A stretch of DNA of 64,000 nt from positions 1-64,000 of the forward strand of contig NZ_ML133521.1 of the NCBI RefSeq assembly GCF_003985145.1. Reading direction: 5' to 3'. Shown piece after piece: positions 8,209-17,168 of this stretch. The stretch's first letter is position 1. Every line of letters starts with the position of its first letter. The notes under the pieces are model-generated. The model searched no databases. It was not told the DNA's origin and saw only the letters and a program-made list of their open reading frames with translations. This stretch comes from Rhizobium anhuiense. Its GTDB lineage: Bacteria > Pseudomonadota > Alphaproteobacteria > Rhizobiales > Rhizobiaceae. Position numbers and translations under genes: made by a program.

Positions 8209-11159
8209 CGAGTTTCCGTCTCTCCTCCGGCGGCCGGATCGACCGCGCCACAACGCTCGGCTTCACCTTCGACGGCAGGCCGCTCGAAGGCCATCCGGGC
8301 GACACGCTCGCCTCGGCGCTGCTCGCCAACGGCGTCCAGCTCGTCGGCCGCAGCTTCAAATATCACCGCCCGCGCGGCATTCTGACGGCGGGGGCCGCCG
8401 AACCGAACGCGCTGGTGACGACAGGCAGCGGCGGGCGCACCGAACCGAATACACGCGCGACGATGATCGAGCTTTATCAGGGGTTGACGGCAAAGAGCCA
8501 GAACCGCTGGCCCTCTCTCGGCTTCGATATCGGCGCGGTCAACGGGCTGCTGTCGCCCTTCCTCAGCGCCGGCTTCTATTACAAGACCTTCATGTGGCCG
8601 GCGGCCCTCTGGGAAAAGCTCTACGAGCCGGTGATCCGCAAGGCGGCGGGCCTCGGCAGAGCCTCCTACGAAGCCGATCCTGATTCCTACGAGAAATGCT
8701 GGGCGCATTGCGATCTGCTGGTGATCGGCGCCGGCCCTGCCGGCCTTGCCGCAGCGCTGACCGCCGGCCGGGCCGGCGCACGCGTCATCCTCGCCGACGA
8801 GGGGCCGGAACTCGGCGGTAGCCTGCTTTCCGAGACCGGCACCGTCGACGGCAAGCCGGCGGGCACTGTTCTCAACGAGCTGCTTGCCGAGCTGGAGGGC
8901 CTGGAGAACGTGCGCCGCATGCCGCGCATGACGGTGTTCGGCTGGTACGACGACAATGTCTTCGGCGCCGTCGAGCGGGTGCAGAAGCATGTAGCGATGC
9001 CCGATCCGGATCGTCCGGTCGAACGGTTGTGGCGCATCGTCGCCCGCCAGGCGATCCTGGCGACCGGCGCCGAAGAGCGGCCGCTCGTCTTTGGCGGCAA
9101 CGATATTCCCGGTGTGATGATGGCAGGCGCCATGCGCAGCTATCTCAACCGGCAGGCGGTGGCGCCGGGCCAAAGCACGGTGATCTTCACCACCAATGAT
9201 GCCGGATATGACACCGCCGCCGACCTTGAAGCCTCCGGCCTTCGAGTTGCGGCGATCATCGACAGTCGCGCCGATGGCGGCAAGAGCTGGCAGGGCCGTG
9301 CCGAGGTTCTGCGGGGCGCCCGGGTGATCGATGCGTTCGGCGGCAAGCGCCTGCACAGCGTCGGCGTCGAAACCGCAGGCGGCCTTCGCCGGATCGACGC
9401 GGATGCGCTCGCGATGTCGGGTGGCTGGAGCCCGGTCATTCATCTTGCCTGCCATCGCGGCGGCAAGCCGCGATGGTCGGAGGAGACTTCGGGGTTTCTG
9501 GCGCCGACTGCACAGGAAGGCCTCGCGGTTGCGGGCGCCGCAGACGGCCTTGCGCAGACCACAGCCTGCCTCGGCGATGGCGCCGCAAAGGCCGCCGCCG
9601 CATTGCAGGCAATCGGCCTCGCCGCGGAACCGGCCTTTGCTTCCGCCACCGAGACGGCTCAGCACGCAAAGCCGCTCTGGTCGGTCAAAGGTTCAAAGGG
9701 CAAGGCCTTCGTCGACTATCAGAACGACGTGCATCTCAAGGACCTTGGGCTGGCCGTGCGCGAAGGCTACGGCCATGTCGAGCTCGCCAAGCGTTATACC
9801 ACCAGCGGCATGGCGACCGACCAGGGCAAGCTTTCCAACATCAACGCCATCGGCATTCTCGCCGAGACGCGTGGCGTGTCGCCCGCCGAGGTGGGAACGA
9901 CGACCTTCCGGCCCTTCTATACGCCGGTCTCCTTCGGCGCTTTGACCGGGGCATCGCGCGGCAAACATTTCCAGCCGGCGCGCAAATCGCCGCTGCATGG
10001 CTGGGCCGAGAAAAACGGCGCGGTCTTCGTCGAAACCGGCCTCTGGTATCGTTCTTCCTGGTTCCCGCGCGTGGGCGAAACGACGTGGCGCGAAAGCGTC
10101 GACCGCGAAGTATTGAACATCCGCAAAAATGCCGGCCTCTGCGACGTCTCGACCCTCGGCAAGATCGAAATCTTCGGCAGGGATGCCGCGACCTTCCTCG
10201 ATCGCATCTATTGCAACGGCTTCGCCAAGCTTGCCGTCGGCAAGGCGCGTTACGGCATCATGCTGCGCGAGGATGGCTTCATCTATGACGACGGCACCAC
10301 CAGCCGGTTCAGCGACGATCATTTCTTCATGACGACGACGACCGCACTTGCCGCCGGCGTGCTCACCCATCTCGAATTCTGCGCCCAGACGCTCTGGCCG
10401 GAGCTCGACGTCTGCTTCGCCTCCTCCACCGATCAATGGGCGCAGATGGCCGTTGCCGGGCCGAAGTCGCGCGACATCCTCTCCGAGATCGTCGACGAGG
10501 ATCTGTCGGATGCGGCCTTCCCCTTCATGAGCGCCCGCAAGGTCTCGCTCTTCGGCGGCGGGCTCGAAGGCCGGCTCTTCCGGATCTCCTTCTCCGGCGA
10601 ACTCGCCTACGAGCTGGCAGTACCGGCCGGCTACGGCGAAGGCGTTGCCGACGCGATCATGGCAGCCGGTGAGAAACATGGCATCTGCGCCTATGGCGCC
10701 GAAGCGCTCGGCGTCATGCGCATCGAGAAGGGCCACGTCACCCATGCCGAGATCAACGGCACGGTCACCCCAGGCGATCTCGGTTTCGGCCGCATGGTTT
10801 CATCAACCAAGCCGGATTTCATCGGCAAGGCCATGCTTGCCCGCGACGGCCTGCAGGATCCCGAGCGCCCGCGCCTCGTCGGCGTCAAACCGCTCAATCC
10901 GACAAGCGGCTTCCGCACCGGCTCGCATATCCTTGCCGAGGGCGCTGCGGCGACGCTCGAAAACGATCAGGGCTACGTCACATCGAGCGCCTTTTCGCCG
11001 GGGCTCGGCCATACGATCGGCCTGGCGCTCGTCAAGCGCGGGCCGGAGCGTATCGGCGAAAAGGTGACGGTCTGGAACGGCCTGCGCAATGAATTCACCG
11101 ATGCGGTGCTCTGCCATCCCGTCTTCATCGATCCCGAAAACGAGAAGCTTCATGCCTGA
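8205..11159 (+). CDS. soxA: Sarcosine oxidase / NMG dehydrogenase alpha subunit
   Basis: 984 residues. An N-terminal ferredoxin-like segment (FDGRPLEGHPGDTLASALLA) precedes an NAD-binding domain with VIGAGPAGLAAALTAGRAGA near 173. The C-terminal third (from about 610) is an aminomethyltransferase/GcvT fold that binds tetrahydrofolate and accepts the methylene group as 5,10-methylene-THF. The start ATG 8205 is inferred from overlap with soxD; the open frame extends 32 codons further upstream but only inside soxD. Full family length and no frameshift seen. The THF link explains the nearby purU. Confidence 0.94.
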   Translation: MTSFRLSSGGRIDRATTLGFTFDGRPLEGHPGDTLASALLANGVQLVGRSFKYHRPRGILTAGAAEPNALVTTGSGGRTEPNTRATMIELYQGLTAKSQNRWPSLGFDIGAVNGLLSPFLSAGFYYKTFMWPAALWEKLYEPVIRKAAGLGRASYEADPDSYEKCWAHCDLLVIGAGPAGLAAALTAGRAGARVILADEGPELGGSLLSETGTVDGKPAGTVLNELLAELEGLENVRRMPRMTVFGWYDDNVFGAVERVQKHVAMPDPDRPVERLWRIVARQAILATGAEERPLVFGGNDIPGVMMAGAMRSYLNRQAVAPGQSTVIFTTNDAGYDTAADLEASGLRVAAIIDSRADGGKSWQGRAEVLRGARVIDAFGGKRLHSVGVETAGGLRRIDADALAMSGGWSPVIHLACHRGGKPRWSEETSGFLAPTAQEGLAVAGAADGLAQTTACLGDGAAKAAAALQAIGLAAEPAFASATETAQHAKPLWSVKGSKGKAFVDYQNDVHLKDLGLAVREGYGHVELAKRYTTSGMATDQGKLSNINAIGILAETRGVSPAEVGTTTFRPFYTPVSFGALTGASRGKHFQPARKSPLHGWAEKNGAVFVETGLWYRSSWFPRVGETTWRESVDREVLNIRKNAGLCDVSTLGKIEIFGRDAATFLDRIYCNGFAKLAVGKARYGIMLREDGFIYDDGTTSRFSDDHFFMTTTTALAAGVLTHLEFCAQTLWPELDVCFASSTDQWAQMAVAGPKSRDILSEIVDEDLSDAAFPFMSARKVSLFGGGLEGRLFRISFSGELAYELAVPAGYGEGVADAIMAAGEKHGICAYGAEALGVMRIEKGHVTHAEINGTVTPGDLGFGRMVSSTKPDFIGKAMLARDGLQDPERPRLVGVKPLNPTSGFRTGSHILAEGAAATLENDQGYVTSSAFSPGLGHTIGLALVKRGPERIGEKVTVWNGLRNEFTDAVLCHPVFIDPENEKLHA

Positions 11160-11697
11160 TCTTCCGCAACACAAACCGGTTCTGGCCGGAACGGTTTATA
11201 ACGGCATCTCGGAGGCCGGCATCCGCCTGCAAGCCCTGCCGGAGGGGCATCTCCTGCATGTGCTCGGCGCGATAGAGCCATCCGCGCTCGCTGCGGAATT
11301 GGCAAAGGCAGGCTTTGCAAAAAGTTCGATCCGCAAGGCGGGCTTCGGTCAATGGTTCGTCGCCGGCGACGAACCACTCGTCCCTGCCAGCCTTGATGCC
11401 CTCGCCGCAGCGCTTGCCGGAAAAGCCTACGTCATGGACCAGAGCCACGGGCGTGTGCGCATCGGCGTTTCCGGCCGCTCTTCGCGGGCGCTTCTCTCAA
11501 AGGGCACCGCCGTCAATCTCGATCCCGGCGTCTTCCCGGAAGGCCATTCGGCCATGACCATGGTTGGTCATCTCTCCGTGCAGATCGTCCGCACCGGCGA
11601 TGACAGCTTCGAACTCACGGTCCTGCGCAGCTTTGCCGAAAGCCTCTGGGACGAACTCACCCATATGGCGGCGAGCGCCGAAAAGGACGACGCATAG
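11152..11697 (+). CDS. soxG: Sarcosine oxidase / NMG dehydrogenase gamma subunit
   Basis: 181 residues, start ATG 11152 (MPDLPQHKPVL), overlapping the soxA stop by 8 bp. Features typical of SoxG are the middle SGRSSRALLSKGTAVNLDP stretch and the C-terminal RSFAESLWDELTHMA. SoxG is the small structural gamma subunit with a GcvT-like C-terminal fold. It is the last gene of the soxBDAG operon; a TA-type pair follows on the same strand. Confidence 0.92.
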   Translation: MPDLPQHKPVLAGTVYNGISEAGIRLQALPEGHLLHVLGAIEPSALAAELAKAGFAKSSIRKAGFGQWFVAGDEPLVPASLDALAAALAGKAYVMDQSHGRVRIGVSGRSSRALLSKGTAVNLDPGVFPEGHSAMTMVGHLSVQIVRTGDDSFELTVLRSFAESLWDELTHMAASAEKDDA

Positions 11698-11752
11698 GGG
11701 CCATCCGTGTCGGCAATGGCGCCATTTCCAGGATACTTGGCAGGAGGTCGAG

Positions 11753-11775
11753 GCGGTGGTAATCTTTACCACCGC
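11753..11775. promoter_or_regulatory. Probable operator of the ParD/ParE-like pair
   Basis: A perfect inverted repeat with 10-bp arms (GCGGTGGTAA at 11753-11762 and its complement at 11766-11775) and a 3-bp spacer ends 18 bp before the antitoxin start. Ribbon-helix-helix antitoxins autoregulate through dyads at this position. A separate 12-bp palindrome AATGGCGCCATT lies at 11715-11726. Confidence 0.6.
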
Positions 11776-11793
11776 GGGGAAATGGAGCTGCTT

Positions 11794-12105
11794 GTGCCCA
11801 ACGTCGAAAAGATTAGTGTCTCGATGACGCCACAGCAGGCGGATTTGCTGCGCGATGCCGTGGAAAGCGGCGCATACGCCAGCAGCAGCGAAGTAATCCG
11901 TGAAGCTATCCGCGACTGGTCTGCAAAATGGGAATCCCGTAAGGGCGACATTGAGCGCTTGCGCGCATTCTGGGCCGAAGGCAAGGCAAGCGGCGGCATT
12001 GAGCCCGTAGATTTCGATCGGCTGCTCGACGAGGCACGCCAGGAAGCCAAGCTCGCCGCCCAGCATGCCCGCTCGTCTGGACTGTCGCCGCCCGCGCCGG
12101 CGTGA
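11794..12105 (+). CDS. ParD/CopG-type ribbon-helix-helix antitoxin
   Basis: About 103 residues starting [20 protein letters not shown] after the initial residues. This is the RHH beta strand and first helix, followed by [15 protein letters not shown], a hallmark of ParD antitoxins. GTG at 11794 is preferred: GGAG lies 6 nt upstream and the family usually starts MxNVEKIS; ATG at 11782 is an alternative with a poor ribosome site. The C-terminal tail [12 protein letters not shown] reads through what looks like the original toxin start and is probably not native (see the toxin entry). It overlaps the downstream frame by GTGA. Confidence 0.8.
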   Translation: MPNVEKISVSMTPQQADLLRDAVESGAYASSSEVIREAIRDWSAKWESRKGDIERLRAFWAEGKASGGIEPVDFDRLLDEARQEAKLAAQHARSSGLSPPAPA

Positions 12106-12506
12106 AAAAAATCTACGCTGACATCGCCCGGGAACAGCCTCAGGCGGCGGAGCGATATTTCCGCCGTTTCCGAGAGAAGGCGATGCTTTTGATCGACCAG
12201 CCGCGTCTCGGCTCACGCCAACGGGATATCAGTCCCTCGGCGCGCATGCTCGTTGAGGCTCCCTATGTAATCCTCTACGAGACCCATCCGGACACCGACC
12301 AAGGGCCGGTGGAATTGGTTGAGAGAGAGCGGTTCCGGCTGGGGGCGAATGACACTCTAACGACGGTGATCGAGTGGTCGGATGAAAAATATGGCAGGTG
12401 CGATTTCCTGCACGTCGCATGGAAGCTACCGAGCGTGCTGTTTCCTGTCGGCGGCGATCGGGAGCAGAATCAGCCCGCCCGCCAGGACCATGATGGCTGC
12501 AACTAG
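12102..12506 (+). pseudogene. ParE/RelE-type toxin, probably broken at its 5' end
   Basis: The frame gives a recognisable ParE core: [19 protein letters not shown], then LIDQPRLGSRQRDI and RMLVEAPYVILYE. The usual first strand is missing. Just upstream ATG 12065 gives MPARL and, in another frame, WTVAARAG leads straight into KKIYAD, so a small deletion (for example loss of one TCTGG unit of a tandem pair) has separated start and body. After GPVELVE the C-terminus also departs from the family and runs 80 bp into the converging MFS gene. GTG 12102 could still start a truncated protein coupled to the antitoxin. Probably inactive. Confidence 0.65.
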
Positions 12507-13589
12507 GATGGGACCTCGATAGCTTGCAAAATAAAGTGTTGACGTGCCGATAACTGGTGCCGCGACCAATGCGCTTAGACGCGAAGCGTTGGAAAAAAGT
12601 CCCGTCATGAATCCAATCTTCGCCGGGTGAATTTCCTGGAACCAGGCAAGCCCCATTCCTATCACGGATGCAACGAATACGGCGTTAAGAGCCTGTAAGA
12701 GCAGAACTTGCAGGTAGTTTTGTGAGGCTGAAAGGCCGATGCAGTAAAGGAGCCCTGCTAGACAGCCAATTTTAAACACGAATGCGCGTCCACGTCTTTC
12801 TGCGACAATTGGCAATAAAAAGAACAGCGGCATCTCAAACGCGGCGGCCAAGCTTGCGACGAGGCCGATCTGAAACAGAGTTGAGTGAAACTCATCCCTT
12901 AGCAACAAGGAGACCACGTTGCCCGTGATATAGTTGGTGCCCAGAAGGAGCACAAAACCAGCGAACATCAAGATAACAGTAATTTTTCCGTTTTGACCGT
13001 TGTCCCTCTTAGCTCGGGGAAACGGTGGGTTGGATGACGGCATCCACCAAATAAACATGCTGTTGGCTAAACAAAGAGTCGCGGCAATCCAAAATATGCT
13101 TGATAGACCGAAACTGGTCATCGCTGTGGTGGCTGCTGCTGGTCCCACGACCCATGCGACAGAAAACAGGCTCCGTAATTTCACAACGAGCGATGGGTTG
13201 GAATGCGTCCGTCGAATGTATGCGAAAAAGAGGCTCGATAACGCGCTGTATGGTCCCAGCAACAGAACAAACAGCAGGCCAAGCGTGTGCGGGTCTGACA
13301 CGAAAGGAATGCTAGCCAACCCGAAAAATGCAACGCAATTCACCGTGGAAAGCATTCTTCGGAGGTCTGAAACGCGATCGGAGATCGCCGGTATAATCAA
13401 TGTGAAAACCAAGCCGGCAATACTGTTCAGACCCAAAAGCCAGCTTAGCGTGGTGGGGTCGACGCGAAATCTCTCATACAGATACAAGGAAAGATTGGGA
13501 TTTACTGACGCCGTTAGCAGGCCGATGGACAGAGCATAGGCGACATTATTCCACCGAGTTGACGTGGTCTCGGCGTCACTCATAGACAT
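12426..13589 (-). CDS. MFS transporter, sugar-efflux (SetA-like) type
   Basis: 387 residues with about 12 hydrophobic segments and the cytoplasmic loop SDRVSDLRRML after TM2, as in the major facilitator superfamily. The general look (FFLLPIVAERRGR mid-protein) resembles SetA/SotA sugar-efflux permeases. It is the last gene of a seven-gene operon: its start overlaps the end of the phosphatase gene by 14 bp. I infer export of the product of the heptose genes upstream. Base composition is clearly richer in A+T than the sox region, which suggests transfer. Its 3' end overlaps the degenerate toxin frame on the other strand. Confidence 0.8.
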   Translation of the reverse strand: MSMSDAETTSTRWNNVAYALSIGLLTASVNPNLSLYLYERFRVDPTTLSWLLGLNSIAGLVFTLIIPAISDRVSDLRRMLSTVNCVAFFGLASIPFVSDPHTLGLLFVLLLGPYSALSSLFFAYIRRTHSNPSLVVKLRSLFSVAWVVGPAAATTAMTSFGLSSIFWIAATLCLANSMFIWWMPSSNPPFPRAKRDNGQNGKITVILMFAGFVLLLGTNYITGNVVSLLLRDEFHSTLFQIGLVASLAAAFEMPLFFLLPIVAERRGRAFVFKIGCLAGLLYCIGLSASQNYLQVLLLQALNAVFVASVIGMGLAWFQEIHPAKIGFMTGLFSNASRLSALVAAPVIGTSTLYFASYRGPILVAAIMVLAGGLILLPIAADRKQHAR

Positions 13590-14256
13590 TGCGATCCCTT
13601 AAATCTCTTTGTCGAAGGATTGATGATGCGGCCAGCGCAATGGCGTCAGCGGCTTCATCTGCATAAAGATGGGAAAATCCCGTGGAAGCAGGGCTCGCTC
13701 GCTTCGATCGCGGGTCCGATATTTGAACTGCACCGGCAAGTCCGGCTCGCGCAGCTGCTTCAACATCAGAGAGCCGATCTCCGACAAGCCAACACCGGTC
13801 CGCGCGTAACTCCAACCGGTCACAAATTGCCTGTATCATGCCCGGGCCTGGCTTCCTCCATTCGAACTCCTCCACTAAGTCCGGATTTGGAACCTGAGCG
13901 CAGGCTGCAATAGCTTCGAACATTGGAGCATCTCTTGAGATCGATTGCTCTATGTGATGGCACACCAACTCGAAATCAGCCCAGGAGTAATACTTTCTTC
14001 CAATGCCGCTTTGATTTGTCACGAGAGCGACGAAGATTCCTGACCGGCGACAAAATTGGATCGCATTGATCACCCCGGGCAGGAGTTCAACTTGCCGAAT
14101 ACTCCCCACATATCCGCTATCGACGTTGAGGACGCCATCCCGGTCCAAGAATAGAATTTCCTGCCGCGGTCGGCTTTGTCGTTCGCGTCGCCAGTATATG
14201 CGAGAATGGAATTTCTCGTATTCCTGCCGCTTATAACCGGCCAGTGGTTTCAACAT
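13576..14256 (-). CDS. gmhB: HAD phosphatase, D-glycero-D-manno-heptose-1,7-bisphosphate 7-phosphatase type
   Basis: 226 residues of the histidinol-phosphatase/GmhB HAD subfamily: motif I LFLDRDGVLNVD (about 35-46), motif II VTNQSGIGR (79-87), motif III Lys in WRKPGPGM and motif IV GDRLSDVEAA. GmhB removes the C7 phosphate of heptose 1,7-bisphosphate. The isomerase and kinase for the preceding steps are in the same operon, which strengthens the call. The first 30 residues (basic, Arg-rich) are an unusual N-terminal extension. It overlaps the NUDIX gene by 26 bp. Confidence 0.82.
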   Translation of the reverse strand: MLKPLAGYKRQEYEKFHSRIYWRRERQSRPRQEILFLDRDGVLNVDSGYVGSIRQVELLPGVINAIQFCRRSGIFVALVTNQSGIGRKYYSWADFELVCHHIEQSISRDAPMFEAIAACAQVPNPDLVEEFEWRKPGPGMIQAICDRLELRADRCWLVGDRLSDVEAAARAGLAGAVQISDPRSKRASPASTGFSHLYADEAADAIALAASSILRQRDLRDRNVYE

Positions 14257-15007
14257 GGCGTCTCGCGAAGTTAATGCCTCTGATATAGCTCCACGTCCTC
14301 GGAAAAGTCGCCAGTTGCTTCACATCCTCTGATAGAACGGCATCAAATGGATGCGTAAAGATGCTGTTTGCCTCATTCCGATCATCCGCATCCCGGCTGA
14401 GGCTCACAATCTCCGCCGCAGTGTGACCGGCCCTCATAACGAAGAACAGCTCCGGATGGCAGTAGACAGGATCATACGCTAGGCCGATCAGCCATGATCG
14501 GTCTGGATCAACATCCAGAACCCCAAGTTCTTCTTTCACTTCGCGCGTGGCTTCTTCGAATAGATTGATCTCTCCATCGCGCGCGGTCGGCTCGGCATAT
14601 CCGCCGACGAAATAGAGACCACCCGGGTTTTGCTCGGCTGTTAGGCTCCGCTGAGTGAGGACAAGGTGGTTATCGCGGCTGACAAGAAGAACAGTCAAGC
14701 CCAGGGGGTCTGCTCTTCCTGACGCTGGAAACTCATCAGAAAACGACGGCTGGCGTGATGTGATGTAAGCGGAGAAGGATGTCCGCTCTGCCTCGATTGC
14801 CGCGATGCCCTTTGCGCTCGCAAAAGATTTGAGCCTGAGAAGTGCGCCATCGAACGCGCTCGGCCGAGTCCGTGTGAAATCTGACCAAATGCGGAACTGT
14901 TCCGATCGACCTGCGTCATCGAACTCGAAACTACCAGCGAGCTTGCAGCGGACATTTCGAGCTACCACTGAAAGATGGGTCTCTTCCGGGAATCTGTGTT
15001 TCACCAT
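14231..15007 (-). CDS. NUDIX-domain protein of the heptose operon
   Basis: 258 residues. A NUDIX box is visible near 137-160 (GGYAEP, then FEEATREVKEELG), with a beta-rich N-terminal region of about 100 residues unlike standard small NUDIX enzymes. NUDIX proteins hydrolyse nucleoside diphosphates linked to another moiety. In this operon a nucleotide-sugar or activated heptose is a reasonable substrate, but nothing in the sequence proves it. It overlaps the neighbouring genes on both sides, showing tight co-translation. Confidence 0.75.
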   Translation of the reverse strand: MVKHRFPEETHLSVVARNVRCKLAGSFEFDDAGRSEQFRIWSDFTRTRPSAFDGALLRLKSFASAKGIAAIEAERTSFSAYITSRQPSFSDEFPASGRADPLGLTVLLVSRDNHLVLTQRSLTAEQNPGGLYFVGGYAEPTARDGEINLFEEATREVKEELGVLDVDPDRSWLIGLAYDPVYCHPELFFVMRAGHTAAEIVSLSRDADDRNEANSIFTHPFDAVLSEDVKQLATFPRTWSYIRGINFARRHVETTGRL

Positions 15008-16134
15008 GAATATGTGTCTCCCGGCCGTTTCGTTATTGAATACGTGAGCATGGCTTGTAATTTGGCGGCTACCTCTGCTGCCATGAGGGGAGCTTCCGTT
15101 GCTTTGCCTGGAAGGGCGAGGATCTCATTTTCAGAAAGCTCTATGACATGCACGTCAACTGATCGTGGGCCGGCGCTGCTGACATGAATGCTCGGCTTCA
15201 GGCAGGCATTGGACTGATAAGCTGCGAAATGCGGGACGTTATAGGTTGTATTCAGCCGGTCTTTGATGCCGGCAACAGTGGAGGGCACCTGGTCATAGTT
15301 GGGCGCTTCGATTTCCAAATCCTCCTGGCTCTGACATACAACGCAGTAGTCGCCTTGGGGCATCACCGAAACGTCACCGGGATCGACGATCATGTATCCA
15401 AATTTCGTGAAACGCTTCGTCAAAACAACATGACTTTTCCATAGTTTAACAGTCGTATCCCCGAGTGAACTCCACCGGTCTCTGTTTCGCTCCAACAAGC
15501 CTTTTGTTTCGAAACCTGCGCAATAGACGACCTGCTTTACCCTCACGCGCTTGGTCTCACCCGCGACCGTGATTGTTGCAATGCCATCGACGTATGAAGA
15601 CAGGCGATGTCCCACCCACGTGGTGACGCCTCTATGAAGCATCCGGGATAGGAGCTTCTGGTAGACCATTGCGTAGTTGATCGGCAGGTCCTTCACGTAT
15701 GCAGCAACCGTGGCGTTTCCGCGGAATTCAAATTCAGGGTTGGCCAATTGGGCAGAAGAAAGAGGGATCGCTTCTATCTGAAAAGAGGCCCATCTTTCCA
15801 GGGCTCGGTCTGCGAGAACCTTGTCGCGGACAAGAAGGCGAACCGGCGCTGCGTTGTGATGGATCGCCGTCCAATGATGCGTGCGGTAAAATTCGCACCC
15901 TTCCCTGCATCGTTGCGCAGTGCGGGCCGCCCGTATCGGATCATCGATCACAGCGGCATGAAAACCGCCACCGTGAACATAGCCCCCGTTCCGAGTGCTT
16001 GGACCAGGAGCGATTTTATCTCCTTGCTCGATGAGGAGGACTTTTGCGCCAAGTTCGCTTAGAACGTCGGCAGTTGTGAGCCCTGCGCAGCCAGCTCCCA
16101 CGACCAAAACATCAAAGTGATCTGCACCTTCCAT
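15001..16134 (-). CDS. FAD-dependent oxidoreductase (DAO family) of the heptose operon
   Basis: 377 residues. The N-terminus carries the Rossmann motif DVLVVGAGCAGLTTADVLSE (8-27) and GPSTRNGGYVHGG near 44-56, as in D-amino-acid oxidase-like enzymes (DadA/ThiO group). The middle is divergent and the C-terminus (ALPGKATEAPLMAAEVA) lacks the usual closing G-rich loop. Substrate unknown; in context it could oxidise an amine or hydroxyl on a heptose-derived molecule. Start ATG 16134 shares one base with the kinase stop (TAATG). Confidence 0.75.
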   Translation of the reverse strand: MEGADHFDVLVVGAGCAGLTTADVLSELGAKVLLIEQGDKIAPGPSTRNGGYVHGGGFHAAVIDDPIRAARTAQRCREGCEFYRTHHWTAIHHNAAPVRLLVRDKVLADRALERWASFQIEAIPLSSAQLANPEFEFRGNATVAAYVKDLPINYAMVYQKLLSRMLHRGVTTWVGHRLSSYVDGIATITVAGETKRVRVKQVVYCAGFETKGLLERNRDRWSSLGDTTVKLWKSHVVLTKRFTKFGYMIVDPGDVSVMPQGDYCVVCQSQEDLEIEAPNYDQVPSTVAGIKDRLNTTYNVPHFAAYQSNACLKPSIHVSSAGPRSVDVHVIELSENEILALPGKATEAPLMAAEVAAKLQAMLTYSITKRPGDTYSW

Positions 16135-17168
16135 TAAGACGCTCCCACGCCAGAGTAGTCAATCTTGTCGGCACGAGAGCCTTCGCTATGGATGGAAACC
16201 TTGTGCAAGGCTTTGCTGTGAAAGGCATCCTGGAGCTGAGCATGTGCGCTAGGGGGCGCTAGAAACAGGAAATATCCTCCTCCGCCGGCTCCCAGAATTT
16301 TCGCACCTAAAGCCCCGCAACGCTTGGCTCGATTGTAAATCTCCGCCAGCTCAGGTTTGCCATCTAAAGCGCCAAGGCGCTCTTTGAGATGCCACGCCTC
16401 GTCGAAGTAATTTCCGACGTTCGATAGATCCGAACGTTCCAAGTCCAATGCCAAGTCTTCAGCAAGGTGGACCATCCTTGCCAGAACCTCGTCGCGTGCA
16501 ACGGGCGACACAAGAACCCTTTGTGTTGCCAATGTTTTCGACGCGTCCCGGCGATAACCGCTGTCGAGCAGCATAAGCCAGCTTGACAATTCTGCTTGCA
16601 CATCAGGCGAAAGGTCGAGGCCACGGCATTCGACCGTTTCGTTAGACAGAAACCGATAATGTCGAAGACCGCCAAAGGCCGGAGGGTAGGCATCCTGCTT
16701 CCCGATCTCGCGGCCAGCAATTATCATTTCGGCGTGCGCAGCGCGCGCTGCTAGCTCATTCGGTTCGAGAAAATGACCGGCGAGTTGCACAAGTGCATTG
16801 AACAGGCCAACGGCAACGGCACTGGATGCTCCAAGGCCGCTTCCGCTTGATGTGACGTCCGACATGATCGAAACGTCAACTCCCCCTCGCCAGTTGAGAG
16901 ACTGGAAAACCGATCGTAGGATCGGATCGCTTATCTTATGCCAGGTTGAGAATAGCTGTTCCGAATGAGTAACCAACCTGATTTTGCTATCGCGTCGCCA
17001 TTTGGCGGTCACGAACACAAACTTGTCGATGGCGGTGCTCACGACGCCGCCATTCATTTTCTTATAGAAGCTTGGCACATCACTTCCTCCACCCAGGAAG
17101 CTCACCCTCAATGGGGTTTTTGAAACTATTAAGTCGGGCGGTACGTCAGGCGATTTGAGATGGCTCAT
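16134..17168 (-). CDS. hddA: GHMP kinase, D-glycero-D-manno-heptose-7-phosphate kinase type
   Basis: 344 residues with the GHMP kinase phosphate-binding loop SSGSGLGASSAVAVGLF near 107-123, N-terminal TPLRVSFLGGGSDVPSFY (18-35) and the C-terminal GAKILGAGGGGYFLFLA. This pattern is that of HddA, which phosphorylates C1 of heptose 7-phosphate on the GDP-heptose route. It follows the isomerase with a 4-bp overlap. A guanylyltransferase (HddC) is not found in the window, so the final activation step is missing or done by another enzyme. Confidence 0.85.
   Translation of the reverse strand: MSHLKSPDVPPDLIVSKTPLRVSFLGGGSDVPSFYKKMNGGVVSTAIDKFVFVTAKWRRDSKIRLVTHSEQLFSTWHKISDPILRSVFQSLNWRGGVDVSIMSDVTSSGSGLGASSAVAVGLFNALVQLAGHFLEPNELAARAAHAEMIIAGREIGKQDAYPPAFGGLRHYRFLSNETVECRGLDLSPDVQAELSSWLMLLDSGYRRDASKTLATQRVLVSPVARDEVLARMVHLAEDLALDLERSDLSNVGNYFDEAWHLKERLGALDGKPELAEIYNRAKRCGALGAKILGAGGGGYFLFLAPPSAHAQLQDAFHSKALHKVSIHSEGSRADKIDYSGVGAS

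Noticed and set aside
8097..9665. 522-codon minus-strand frame within soxA
   Set aside because: No domain resemblance; soxA is full length on the other strand.
6664..11697. Reading soxBDAG as a plain sarcosine oxidase unconnected to glnT-glx
   Set aside because: Possible, but the immediate neighbourhood contains every other gene of the N-methylglutamate route, so the linked reading is preferred.
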